The notes beneath the pieces were generated by a model. The model was not told the DNA's origin. It was given only the letters and a program-made list of their open reading frames with translations, and did not search any database. A program made the position numbers and the translations under genes. Of a DNA stretch of 33,851 nt, positions 1-8,568 are shown one piece after another (the first letter of the stretch is position 1; every line of letters begins with the position of its first letter). Origin of the DNA: Chloroflexota bacterium (GTDB taxonomy: Bacteria > Chloroflexota > Dehalococcoidia > Lucifugimonadales > Australimonadaceae). Location: assembly GCA_022561455.1 (NCBI GenBank), contig JADFRC010000007.1, positions 1-33,851 on the forward strand, in the 5' to 3' direction.

Positions 1-1
1 G

Positions 2-772
2 CTGTTCGTCCGCTCGGGGTTCTTGGAGCGCCGTTTCTCCTACGCCCCCGCGCGCGAGGTCGAGTACTCACCGTCCGACGTCGGCCTGGCCTACGAAGAG
101 GTCTGGATGGAGTCGGCCGACGGCGTGGCGCTGCACGGCTGGTTCGTGCCGGGGAAGCGTGACGTGACCTTCCTGTGGCTGCACGGCAACGGGGGGAACA
201 TCGCCTACCACCTCGAGCACCTCCGTGACCTCCACGCGAACCTCGGCGTCAACGTGCTGCTGTTCGACTACCGCGGCTTCGGCCGCAGCAGCGGCATCCC
301 CGCCGAGAAGGGCCTTTACCGCGACGCCGCGGCCGCGCTCCGTTACCTCAAGGACCGCCCCGGCGTCCAGCCAGACCGCATCGTCTACTTCGGCCAGTCG
401 CTCGGCACCGCACTCGCGGTGGAGCTTGCCACGCACGAAGCGCCGCTCGGCCTGGTCCTCGAGGCGCCGTTCCCCTCCGGCCCCTACATGGCGCACCGGA
501 TGCTGCCGTTCCTGCCCATGTGGTTCCACCGGTACTTGGTGCCGAACCGCTTCGACACCGCTGCCCGCATCGGCCGCGTCAAGGCGCCTCTGCTCATCGT
601 GCACGGCGAGCTCGACATGACGGTCCCGCACGAGGCGGGGAAGGTGGTGCTCGAAGCGGCCAACGAGCCGAAAGAGATGCTCTCCGTCCCCCACGCCGCC
701 CACGTCGACGCGCACGCCGTCGGCGGCAGCGCCTACTACGAGGCGCTCCTGCGCTTCGTGGACGGGCTGTGA
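2..772 (+). CDS. alpha/beta hydrolase (BEM46/DUF1749-like serine hydrolase), 5' end truncated by the window edge
   Basis: Frame is open to the window start. Motifs WLHGNGGN (oxyanion region), GQSLGTALAVELA (GxSxG nucleophile), HGELDMTVP and HAAHVD (acid/His). Confidence 0.85.
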   Translation: MFVRSGFLERRFSYAPAREVEYSPSDVGLAYEEVWMESADGVALHGWFVPGKRDVTFLWLHGNGGNIAYHLEHLRDLHANLGVNVLLFDYRGFGRSSGIPAEKGLYRDAAAALRYLKDRPGVQPDRIVYFGQSLGTALAVELATHEAPLGLVLEAPFPSGPYMAHRMLPFLPMWFHRYLVPNRFDTAARIGRVKAPLLIVHGELDMTVPHEAGKVVLEAANEPKEMLSVPHAAHVDAHAVGGSAYYEALLRFVDGL

Positions 773-894
773 CCGCGAGCCGATCCGCAGTACCGCTCTA
801 AGCGGTTGCGCCGCTGGCATCCCGCCCCGGTTGCAGGCATCCGGCCGGAGTGCCACAATCACGCTCAGGCGCAGATCTCCTGAGGAGGCCAACG

Positions 895-1689
895 ATGACG
901 CAGCACACCCCAACACGCGGCGTCCGCAACCCCGGCCACCACGTCTGGGTGGAGCCGAGCCCGAAGTGGGTCCGCGTGCTCGCGGGCGGCGAGACGATCG
1001 TCGACACGAAGCGTGCGCTGCTCCTGCGCGAGACGGGCCACACACCGGTCTACTACCTCCCCATGGACGACGTGCGCATGGAGTTCCTCGAGCCGACCGG
1101 CCACGGCACGCACTGCCCGTATAAGGGCGATGCCACCTACTGGACGCTCAAGGTGGGCGGCAAGGTCGAGGAGAACGCCGTCTGGAGCTACCCGGTCCCC
1201 CTCGATGCCGAGGCCCCGGACCTCTCGGGGTACGTCGCCTTCTACTGGAACAAGTTCGATGCGTGGTACGAGGAGAACGAGCAGGTCTACGTGCACGCGC
1301 GCGACCCGTACAAGCGGATCGACATCCTCCCCAGCACGCGCCACGTGAGCGTCGCCATCAACGGCGAGACGGTCGCCGACACCCACGCGCCGACGCTGCT
1401 TTTCGAGACCGGGCTGCCCGTGCGCTACTACATACCGGTGCTCGACGTACGCCAGGACCTGCTCACGCCAACCGAAAAGCAGACCGCCTGCCCGTACAAG
1501 GGCCAGGCGGCGTACTACTCCGTACGCGGCGGTGGCGAGCTCCTCGACGACGTGGCGTGGTACTACCGCTACCCGATCGCTGAAGCCCACGGCATCGCCG
1601 GGATGGTCGCCTTCTTCAACGAGCTCACCGACATCACCGTCGACGGCGAGCTCCAGGAGCGCCCCAAGACCAAGTGGTCGCGCTCCTAA
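895..1689 (+). CDS. DUF427 domain protein with two tandem DUF427 repeats
   Basis: Two repeated modules (VRVLAGGETIVDTKRALLLRETGHTPVYYLPMDDVR..CPYKGDATYW and VSVAINGETVADTHAPTLLFETGLPVRYYIPVLDVR..CPYKGQAAYY). ATG at 895 preceded by GAGGAGG. Confidence 0.85.
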   Translation: MTQHTPTRGVRNPGHHVWVEPSPKWVRVLAGGETIVDTKRALLLRETGHTPVYYLPMDDVRMEFLEPTGHGTHCPYKGDATYWTLKVGGKVEENAVWSYPVPLDAEAPDLSGYVAFYWNKFDAWYEENEQVYVHARDPYKRIDILPSTRHVSVAINGETVADTHAPTLLFETGLPVRYYIPVLDVRQDLLTPTEKQTACPYKGQAAYYSVRGGGELLDDVAWYYRYPIAEAHGIAGMVAFFNELTDITVDGELQERPKTKWSRS

Positions 1690-1756
1690 CGCCGCCCAGC
1701 CGGCGCCCGCCGCAAGTGGGCAGACGCCGGCCGGTTCTTCGCGCGCGAGGCTGCGG

Positions 1757-2473
1757 CTAGCTGAGGTGCTTGCCGAACCAGGCGAGCACGTCGGCCCACG
1801 CGGCCTCCGCCTGCACCGCGTTGTAGCGCTCCGCAGAGTTGTGGTTGATGAACGCGTGGCCGGCACCGGGATAGAGCTTGTGCTCGTGCGTGATGCCCGC
1901 GCCGTCGAGCGCCTTGTTGACGTCGTCGATCCCGGCGTTGATGCGCTCGTCCGTCGCGCCGTAGACCGCGAAGACCGCGGCCTTCGTGTTCGGCACCTGC
2001 TCGAGCGGCGGGTTCGAGCCGTAGCACGGCACCGCCGCCGCTATGTCCGCGCTCTCCGTCGCCACCCGCCACGTCACACCGCCCCCGAAACAGAAGCCTA
2101 TGATGCCAACGCTCGTCACCTCGGGCAGCCCCTTGAGGTACTTGATCACCGCCTGAGCATCGGCCGAGAGCCGTTCCTTCGGGATGGCGCCGATCATCGC
2201 CGGTATGTCTTCGATCGAGTCGGTGCCGCCGTCGCGGGTCAGCAGGTCCGGCGCCACCGCCAGGTACCCGGAGCTCGCCAGCCCGTCGGCCACGTCGCGG
2301 ATGTTCGCCACGAGGCCCCTGTTCTCGTGGATCACCACCACCGCCGCGCCTTTCGTGAAGCCCTGCGGCCGGGCCATGTGGGCCTTGATCTGGACCCCGT
2401 CCGCGGGGATCTCGATCTGGCTCACCTCGGGCTCGGGACCACCGATCAATGGGTTCGTCGCAGCCTGTGTCAT
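1757..2473 (-). CDS. dienelactone hydrolase family protein
   Basis: MTQAATNPLIGG..VVVIHENRGL..GFCFGGGVTWRVA..AVYGATDERINAGID..YPGAGHAFIN. DLH-type C nucleophile context (GFCFGG) and C-terminal His. Start at 2473 with upstream GGAGGAGCG. Confidence 0.88.
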   Translation of the reverse strand: MTQAATNPLIGGPEPEVSQIEIPADGVQIKAHMARPQGFTKGAAVVVIHENRGLVANIRDVADGLASSGYLAVAPDLLTRDGGTDSIEDIPAMIGAIPKERLSADAQAVIKYLKGLPEVTSVGIIGFCFGGGVTWRVATESADIAAAVPCYGSNPPLEQVPNTKAAVFAVYGATDERINAGIDDVNKALDGAGITHEHKLYPGAGHAFINHNSAERYNAVQAEAAWADVLAWFGKHLS

Positions 2474-2505
2474 CGCTCCTCCTCCTGTTCTTGTTCTCCC
2501 GCCGC

Positions 2506-3300
2506 TCACGCCAACCGGACGTTCTTCGAAAAATCGTAGCCGGGCGAGACGTCGCTCGCGAACTCCCACACCACGTGGCCGCTGTCCCACTCCCCCGCGA
2601 ACGTGCCGCGTAGGAACGACGTCAGCTCCGACCAAGCCGCCTCCGCAGCCTCCCGACGATACCTCCCCGGCATGGTGTCGTTCAACCACCCGTGGGGAGC
2701 ACCCCGGTAGATGCGCATACGATAGCTCTTGTTGGCCCGCTCCAGCTCGTCCCGGAACCGCCGCACGTTCTCGATGGAGACGACGTGGTCCTCCTCGCCG
2801 AAGAGGCCGAGCACCGGGCAGTCCAACGCCTTGATGAAGTCGCCCACCGAGGAGGGACGCCGCTCGTCCGGCTCCCAGTCCCGGTCTCCGACGCCACCGT
2901 AGAGCACCGCGACCGACGCCACATCGTGCCGGTGGGCCGCGAACAGCAGCGGCTGCCGCCCGCTCTGGCACACGCCGATGATGCCGATCTCGCCGGTCGT
3001 ATGCGGAAGGCCGCGCAGGAAGGCGACCGCCTCGTCGAGGTCCGCGAGCGCTTCGTCGTCCGCCATCTCCGCGCGCTCCTCGCCCCGGCGCAGCGCCTCG
3101 CGGTCGCCGCCGAAGCGGTGGAACATATCCGGCAGCAGCGCCACGAACCCGTCCGCGGCAAGCTTCTCCCCGAGGTCTCTCGTGTGCTGGTCGATCCCGT
3201 AGCGCTCATGGAGCAGCACCACGCCGGGGCGCCGTGCCCGGCCCTCCGGCCGCGCCTCCAGCACCTTCATGCCGCTGGTCAACTCGTGCTCCGTGAGCAT
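2506..3300 (-). CDS. dienelactone hydrolase family protein (second paralogue)
   Basis: GVVLLHERYGIDQHTRDL..GIIGVCQSGRQPLLFAA..GLFGEEDHVVS..YRGAPHGWLND; DLH family layout. Confidence 0.85.
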   Translation of the reverse strand: MLTEHELTSGMKVLEARPEGRARRPGVVLLHERYGIDQHTRDLGEKLAADGFVALLPDMFHRFGGDREALRRGEERAEMADDEALADLDEAVAFLRGLPHTTGEIGIIGVCQSGRQPLLFAAHRHDVASVAVLYGGVGDRDWEPDERRPSSVGDFIKALDCPVLGLFGEEDHVVSIENVRRFRDELERANKSYRMRIYRGAPHGWLNDTMPGRYRREAAEAAWSELTSFLRGTFAGEWDSGHVVWEFASDVSPGYDFSKNVRLA

Positions 3301-3385
3301 CGCCGCGGACTATATCACGAGCGAGGCCACGAGCGAGCGCGATCGAGGCTCTGAGCGAGACGTTGAGCGAGTGGCCCGCGCCGCC

Positions 3386-4273
3386 TCACCGGCTCGCCAC
3401 GATGTCCCCCAAACGGTCGACCTGGTCGAGGTCCGCGTGCCCCGGCTCGAGGATCAGCTCGTCGGCGCCGATGGCTTCGAACACGCCGATCGCATCGAGG
3501 ATCGCCTCGGGCGTCGACGGGACAGAGAGGTCCATGCGCGCCGCAGCCTCGCCGCGGAAGGCATAGTAGGAGCGCATCGACTCGCGCGTCCGCTCCGCCG
3601 CGTACTCACCGACCGCGCACGATAGCGCCACGACGAGCCGGGGCCGCCCCGGCTTCCCCGCCTCCTTCCACGCCGCCTCGACGGCCTGGTAGTAGCCCAC
3701 GACCTCCTTCGACTGGTTCGACACGCCAGCACCCGCGGCCCCCGCGACGTAGCCATCGCCGAGGCGTCCCGAGCGCTCCAGCGCCAAGGCCGAGCGGCCG
3801 CCGATCAGCAGCTCGGGCCCGCCCGGTCGCGCCGGGGCTGGGCCGATCGGGCCGGCGCCCTCGGCCGCCGGCCCGCCCGACCAGATGCGCCGCAGCGTCG
3901 CCACCTGCTCGTCGAGCCGCTTGCCGCGCCCCTTCATGGAGACGCCGGCCGCGGCGAAGTCGTCGGCCCGCGAGCCGACGCCCACACCGAGGGAGAAGCG
4001 TCCGCCGGAGACCGCGTCGATGCTGGCGACCTGCTTCGCCACGATGGCGGCGTTGCGCAGCGACAGCAGGAGGACCGTGGGCATCAGGCGGATGCGCGAC
4101 GTCACGGCCGCCGCCACGGCGAAGACGATCAGCGGGTCGTGGTTCCCATACACGAGCCGGTCGACCATCGCCAGCGACGAGAACGGACCGTCGTCGGCGC
4201 GCTCCGCCCATTCGATGATGCGGGCGCTATCGCCGGCCGGCATGACCTTGGGAAAGGCGATCCCTATCTCCAT
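3386..4273 (-). CDS. LLM class (luciferase-like) flavin-dependent oxidoreductase
   Basis: MEIGIAFPKVMPAGDSARIIEWAERAD..RIRLMPTVLLLSLRNAAIVAKQVASIDAVSGGRFSLGVGVGSRADDF..LLIGGRS. Typical LLM motifs. AAGGAG upstream of ATG. Confidence 0.9.
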   Translation of the reverse strand: MEIGIAFPKVMPAGDSARIIEWAERADDGPFSSLAMVDRLVYGNHDPLIVFAVAAAVTSRIRLMPTVLLLSLRNAAIVAKQVASIDAVSGGRFSLGVGVGSRADDFAAAGVSMKGRGKRLDEQVATLRRIWSGGPAAEGAGPIGPAPARPGGPELLIGGRSALALERSGRLGDGYVAGAAGAGVSNQSKEVVGYYQAVEAAWKEAGKPGRPRLVVALSCAVGEYAAERTRESMRSYYAFRGEAAARMDLSVPSTPEAILDAIGVFEAIGADELILEPGHADLDQVDRLGDIVASR

Positions 4274-4326
4274 GTTTCGCTCCTTGTTGTCCCGTCCCGG
4301 CCACGCCGGGAACCACCGTCTCCGAA

Positions 4327-4405
4327 GGGCGCACGCCGTGCGCCCCTACAGCATGTCCCTGCTTCGGCTTCGCTCCGCCCCCGTAGGGGCGCATGGCATG
4401 CGCCC
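4327..4405. repeat. inverted repeat (GGGCGCACGCCGTGCGCCCCTAC / GTAGGGGCGCATGGCATGCGCCC)
   Basis: Two near-perfect inverted 23-bp arms at 4327-4349 and 4383-4405 in an intergenic position. Confidence 0.7.
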
Positions 4406-4455
4406 TGGTTCCGCGCCATCCTGAGCCGTTCGGCCGCTCCGAAGGGCCTGCGGCC

Positions 4456-4860
4456 TCAGATGAAGGGCGACACCGCGTTCCAGGCCATCATCACCGCGAT
4501 CAGCAGCAGCGTGGCCGGGCCGATGTATTCGCTGTTGAAACGGCCCTCCTGCGGCGAGAGCCACGTCTCACCCCGGAGCAGGTTCCGCGTCCAAAGCAAC
4601 GCCCCCACCAGCAGGAACGCAGCCACTACCCCGTACGAGGCCTGCCGGACGCTCAGCCGCCACGCCAGCAGCAGGACCAACGGGATGAAGGCCGCCATCA
4701 CGAGCTTGTCCCGCCCGCTCGGCGGTCTGTCCAATACGTGGGCCGCGAGCTCGAGGGCGAGCCGCCCGAGGTAGCCCAAGAGTATCAGCCCGGCGGCCCC
4801 GAACAGCGCCGTGAGCAGAATCCAGGCAAGGCCGCCCGGCCAGTCGCTGAAGATGCTCAT
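4456..4860 (-). CDS. small integral membrane protein of unknown function
   Basis: 134 aa with several hydrophobic segments (ILLTALFGAAGLILLGYLG; LVMAAFIPLVLLLAW; GVVAAFLLVGALL; ATLLLIAVMMAW). Confidence 0.6.
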   Translation of the reverse strand: MSIFSDWPGGLAWILLTALFGAAGLILLGYLGRLALELAAHVLDRPPSGRDKLVMAAFIPLVLLLAWRLSVRQASYGVVAAFLLVGALLWTRNLLRGETWLSPQEGRFNSEYIGPATLLLIAVMMAWNAVSPFI

Positions 4861-4895
4861 CCTCCGAGCCCCGCAGCCGGCTCGCAGCCCCGCGG

Positions 4896-5306
4896 CTAGA
4901 TACTGCCGTAGACGCGCTCCGGTGTGATGAGGACGACGTTGCGCTGCTCCTCACGCATCCGGCTCTCGAAGTCGCCGGCGCCGGTCTCCCGGCCCGCGGC
5001 CCCGTATGCGCCCCGCAGCAGCGACAGCAGCTCGTCGGCTGGCGTGTCGTCCCACCCCTGGGCCACGGCGGGCCCTTCGATGGTGACGTAGCGCGTGTCG
5101 TGCGGGCGGATCAGCGTCACACTGCACCGGCCGCTCCGGCGCACGTTCTTGACCTTCAGCGTGCGGGCCCGCGACACGAACGACATCTTCCCGTCGTAGA
5201 AGGCGGCGCTGACGACCGTCGATTGTGCTTTACCCGACGCGCCGATGGTCGTGACAACGGCGAGATGGTTCTCCTCCAGGAACGGCATGACTTCACTGAG
5301 CTCCAC
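4896..5306 (-). CDS. pyridoxamine 5'-phosphate oxidase / F420-dependent split-barrel family protein
   Basis: LEENHLAVVTTIGASGKAQSTVVSAAFYDGKMSFVSRARTLKVKNVRRSGRCSVTL; PPOX split-barrel pattern. Start uncertain: GTG at 5306 or ATG at 5288, rather than the 5441 ORF start. Confidence 0.8.
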   Translation of the reverse strand: MELSEVMPFLEENHLAVVTTIGASGKAQSTVVSAAFYDGKMSFVSRARTLKVKNVRRSGRCSVTLIRPHDTRYVTIEGPAVAQGWDDTPADELLSLLRGAYGAAGRETGAGDFESRMREEQRNVVLITPERVYGSI

Positions 5307-5476
5307 GCTTACCCCCCAGTGGCGACGAGATAGGATGCCGGCCCGCCTGGTCCAGTCCGGTGCTGCGGAGGATTCTACCCGCCTCCGGCTTCGCGTGCGC
5401 TTAGGAGCGGTGACGCCACGATTCGGCGTATGCTGCGCCACGCTGGCAGCGGGACCGGCACGGAGGAGGAAGCGCC

Positions 5477-5848
5477 ATGGAACAGCCGTTCAGCGCCGCG
5501 GGGATCGCGCACTTCGTGCTCAACGTTCGCGACCTCGAGAAGTCCGTCGCCTTCTACCGGATGTTCGACCCCAAGGCCGGCGAGGACCTCGACCGCGTCC
5601 GCGTGGCGCTCGGCGGAGGGACTCGGCTCCTGATCCGCCACGGCCCCGATCTTGCCCCACAGGGTCAGGGGAACCTCGATCACTTCGCGGTGGTCCTCGA
5701 AGGCGCCGCGGACGTCGAGTCCGTGCTCGCCTTCATGCGGGCCCACGGCGCCGAACCCTACGACGGGCCGAGGACGAACACCTCGGGCCGCACGCAATTC
5801 CGTGTGAAAGACCCCGACGGGAATGAGGTCGAGGTCCAACTGAAGTAG
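5477..5848 (+). CDS. VOC family (glyoxalase/bleomycin-resistance-like) protein
   Basis: GIAHFVLNVRDLEKSVAFYRMF..DHFAVVLEG..FRVKDPDGNEVEVQ; GGAGGAAGCGCC upstream of ATG. Confidence 0.9.
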   Translation: MEQPFSAAGIAHFVLNVRDLEKSVAFYRMFDPKAGEDLDRVRVALGGGTRLLIRHGPDLAPQGQGNLDHFAVVLEGAADVESVLAFMRAHGAEPYDGPRTNTSGRTQFRVKDPDGNEVEVQLK

Positions 5849-5879
5849 GCGCCGTCAGGAACGCGAGAGGAGGTCCGCA

Positions 5880-6863
5880 CTGGCAACCAACGTCGTCATG
5901 CCTGATTGGGGCATTGCCCCCGAGACGTGCACGCTCGCCCGCTGGCTCAAGGCCGAGGGCGAGCGGGTCGTCCACGGCGAGCCGCTCGTGGAGATCGAGA
6001 CCGGCAAGGTGACGGTCGAGGTCGAGGCGCCCGCCTCCGGGACGCTAGCCTCGATCAGCGCCGCCGAGGGCGACGACGTCACTCTGGGCCAGAGCCTCGC
6101 GCTCATCCTGGCCGAAGGCGAGGCGCCCTCCGACATCCCGCCCATGCAAGCAGCCCCGCCTCCTGCGCCCGCGGGAGAGCAGACGAGCGTCAGCAACGTC
6201 TGGCGCGTCATGGCGGAGCGGCTGACCAGGAGCTGGGCCGAGGTGCCGCACTTCTACTTGGTGCGTGAAGTGAACACACGCGCCATCCGGACCTGGCGCC
6301 AAGAGCGCCGGAGGAGTGGCGCGAGCGTCCCGAGCGTCTCCGATCTGCTCGTCCGGGTGTCCGCGGCCGCTCTCGTCGAGCACCCGCGGATGAACGCTTC
6401 GTGGACCGACGGGACGATCACGCTCCACCCCAGCGTGAACATAGGCCTCGCCGTCGCGATCGACGATGGTCTGATCGTGCCGGTGATCCACGGCGTCGAG
6501 CAGATGAGCCTGGAGGAGATCACCGCCCGCCGGACGGAGCTCGTGGAGCGGGCCCGTTCCGGCAAGCTCCGGCCCGAGGACATCGCGGGCGGCACGTTCA
6601 GCATCACCAATCTGGGCATGTACGGCGTGGACGCTTTCGACGCTATCGTGAACCCGCCGCAAGCGGCCATCCTCGCCGTCGGCCGCATCTCCGACCGCGT
6701 GGTCGCGGTGAAGGGCGAGCCCAGCGTGGAGCCGATGATGACGCTCACGCTCTCGGTGGACCACCGCGCTGCCGACGGAGCCAGAGCCGCCCCGTTCCTC
6801 GACACGCTCGCATCGCTGCTAGAGGACCCCACAAGGGCACTGCCCTTGACCCTTAAGGGGTAG
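5880..6863 (+). CDS. 2-oxo acid dehydrogenase E2-like acyltransferase (lipoyl domain plus catalytic domain)
   Basis: N-terminal lipoyl domain (VVMPDWGIAPETCTLARWLKAEGERV..VEIETGKVTVEVEAPASG), C-terminal catalytic domain with DHRAADGA (HxxxDG). Start proposed at CTG 5880, ~6 nt after AGAGGAGGT; first ATG is 5898. Confidence 0.85.
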   Translation: MATNVVMPDWGIAPETCTLARWLKAEGERVVHGEPLVEIETGKVTVEVEAPASGTLASISAAEGDDVTLGQSLALILAEGEAPSDIPPMQAAPPPAPAGEQTSVSNVWRVMAERLTRSWAEVPHFYLVREVNTRAIRTWRQERRRSGASVPSVSDLLVRVSAAALVEHPRMNASWTDGTITLHPSVNIGLAVAIDDGLIVPVIHGVEQMSLEEITARRTELVERARSGKLRPEDIAGGTFSITNLGMYGVDAFDAIVNPPQAAILAVGRISDRVVAVKGEPSVEPMMTLTLSVDHRAADGARAAPFLDTLASLLEDPTRALPLTLKG

Positions 6864-7025
6864 CGCCGCTGACTTGCGCGGAGCGGATCACCCATCGCAT
6901 CCGCTCAGTGAATGCGCACCACCGCGACCGTGGCCACGAGCCGGTGAGGCTGGCTCCCCCCCTTCGCGTGCCCCTTTGCCCGCAGGCGCAATCCTCGCAC
7001 AGTACCGCTGCGGATCCTGTCGGTC

Positions 7026-8192
7026 CTACACGCGGGGTGCGAGGTTGGCCCTGTCTTGTCTTATCTGCCGCACGCCTTCGTCGACGTTCGTATCGATCAT
7101 GGGGTGGTCGGGGTCACGCTGGTAGCCCAGGGGGTCTTCTCCGCGCTGGACGCGCTCGATCTGTTCCTTCATGTGGCGGCGAAGCAGGACGACGCCGCGG
7201 TCGGAGTAGCTGAGGTGCTCGGCGGCGCGGTTCGAGATCGGGCCCTGCGTCTCCCAGGCCATCTGGTCCTGCGAGTTGACGCTGTGCAGGATGAACTTGG
7301 TCTCTGGGTGCGATTTCTCGGGGTCCTCCTTGATCGGGTCTTCGAAGGTGATCTCAGGATCGAAGGCGTCCTCGGGCTCGCTACCATCCTCCGTGGGATA
7401 GAAGAATATGCGCATGTGGAGGGTATGGGTGTCGTCGATGGGGACACGGAACTGCGAGCTGGCGCCCTGGCGCAGGATGTTCGGGAAGAGGACAGGGTGC
7501 TCGTCCACCATCCCGTTGACGTAGGTGCGCTTCTTCATGAGGGCGCCGTAATCGGTGACGTAGAACTCGTAGGATTCAACGTCGTCGGTGAAGCCCCGAG
7601 TGGTGCTCGGGGGGGTCCGTCCGCGCCCGATGAACTCCTGGTGCAGGATCTGGAGATGGGCCGGGTCCATGGAGTTCTCCATGGCCTGGAACCAGTTCGC
7701 GTTGAGCTTCGGGTGGATCAGCCAAACGCGCTTGCCGTCCTTCCGGAACAGCGTGTCGTAGTGGACCATGGGCGGCGCTGGCAGCGGGCCCATGTAGGCC
7801 CAGACCATGCCCAGGTAGATCTGGACCGGGTAGGCCGTGTGCTTGACGCTCTTCATGATCGCGTCGTTGCGCTCCGGCGGCGTCTCGAGGATGTTGCCCT
7901 CGCAGTCGTACAGCCAGCCGTGGTACGCGCACGAGATGCCGCGCTCCTCGACGCGGCCGTAGAGCAGCGAGGCGCCGCGGTGGGAGCAGTGGTCGGCCAG
8001 CAATCCGTGGCGTCCCGACTTGTCACGGAAGATGACGAGGTCCTCGCCGAGGATACGCACGAACTTGGTCGGGTGCTCTTCGTCGATATCCCGCGCTAGC
8101 GAGATAGGGTGCCAGTACATGCGGAGCACCGCTCCGGCAGGCGTGCCGGGGCCGATCCTGGTGAGCAGGTCGTTCTCTTCCTGAGTCAGCAT
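7026..8192 (-). CDS. Rieske [2Fe-2S] aromatic ring-hydroxylating oxygenase, alpha subunit
   Basis: Rieske motif CSHRGASLLYGRVEERGISCAYHGW; mononuclear Fe region ENSMDPAHLQILHQEF. Confidence 0.93.
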   Translation of the reverse strand: MLTQEENDLLTRIGPGTPAGAVLRMYWHPISLARDIDEEHPTKFVRILGEDLVIFRDKSGRHGLLADHCSHRGASLLYGRVEERGISCAYHGWLYDCEGNILETPPERNDAIMKSVKHTAYPVQIYLGMVWAYMGPLPAPPMVHYDTLFRKDGKRVWLIHPKLNANWFQAMENSMDPAHLQILHQEFIGRGRTPPSTTRGFTDDVESYEFYVTDYGALMKKRTYVNGMVDEHPVLFPNILRQGASSQFRVPIDDTHTLHMRIFFYPTEDGSEPEDAFDPEITFEDPIKEDPEKSHPETKFILHSVNSQDQMAWETQGPISNRAAEHLSYSDRGVVLLRRHMKEQIERVQRGEDPLGYQRDPDHPMIDTNVDEGVRQIRQDRANLAPRV

Positions 8193-8292
8193 CCGTTCAC
8201 CCCTCTTTCAAGCGACTAAGCACCGTCAACTATCAGATAACTATCCCGACAGGCTCGGCCATTACCTGGCAATCTCAACTCTACCATGTGAC

Positions 8293-8340
8293 CTTGGTGG
8301 AGCCGAGGGGATTCGAACCCCTGACCCCCTGCTTGCAAAG
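8293..8340 (-). repeat. orphan 3' half of tRNA-Ala(UGC); candidate attR
   Basis: 48 bp identical to 19790-19837 (3' part of the intact tRNA-Ala from the anticodon loop to CCA). No 5' half present. Confidence 0.9.
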
Positions 8341-8354
8341 TAGCTCGAGCGCTT

Positions 8355-8389
8355 CGCTATGCGATTAGTCGCGCGACGCTATGCGATTA
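8355..8389. repeat. direct repeat CGCTATGCGATTA x2 (8355-8367, 8377-8389) around palindrome GTCGCGCGAC (8369-8378)
   Basis: Two exact 13-bp copies with start-to-start spacing of 22 bp, immediately inside the tRNA fragment. Confidence 0.8.
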
Positions 8390-8568
8390 CCGCGCAGTTA
8401 GGGGGTCAGTTGTTCCTGGCGAGTGAGTGCCGGGCCGAGAGCGCCACCTGCGCCGAATCACGACCATTACCCCCCATCCGCGAGGCCGTGGTGCGGTACC
8501 CCCCTGCAGCGCAGGTTTGCGCTCGCCAGGGGGCTGTCGGCTGGGCCGCGGATGGAGACGCTGGTTCG

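Noticed and set aside
5412-5441. Similarity between peptides MAQHTPNRGV (5441 minus ORF) and MTQHTPTRGV (DUF427 start at 895)
   Set aside because: Only about 20 of 26 nucleotides match, and the first peptide lies upstream of the likely start of its gene; probably coincidence.
7056-8099. 347-aa plus-strand ORF opposite the Rieske gene
   Set aside because: Antisense shadow of a clearly coding Rieske oxygenase gene.
8293-8340. Second functional tRNA-Ala gene
   Set aside because: Only the anticodon loop to CCA portion is present; the sequence right of 8340 does not supply the anticodon 5' strand, D-arm or acceptor 5' strand.
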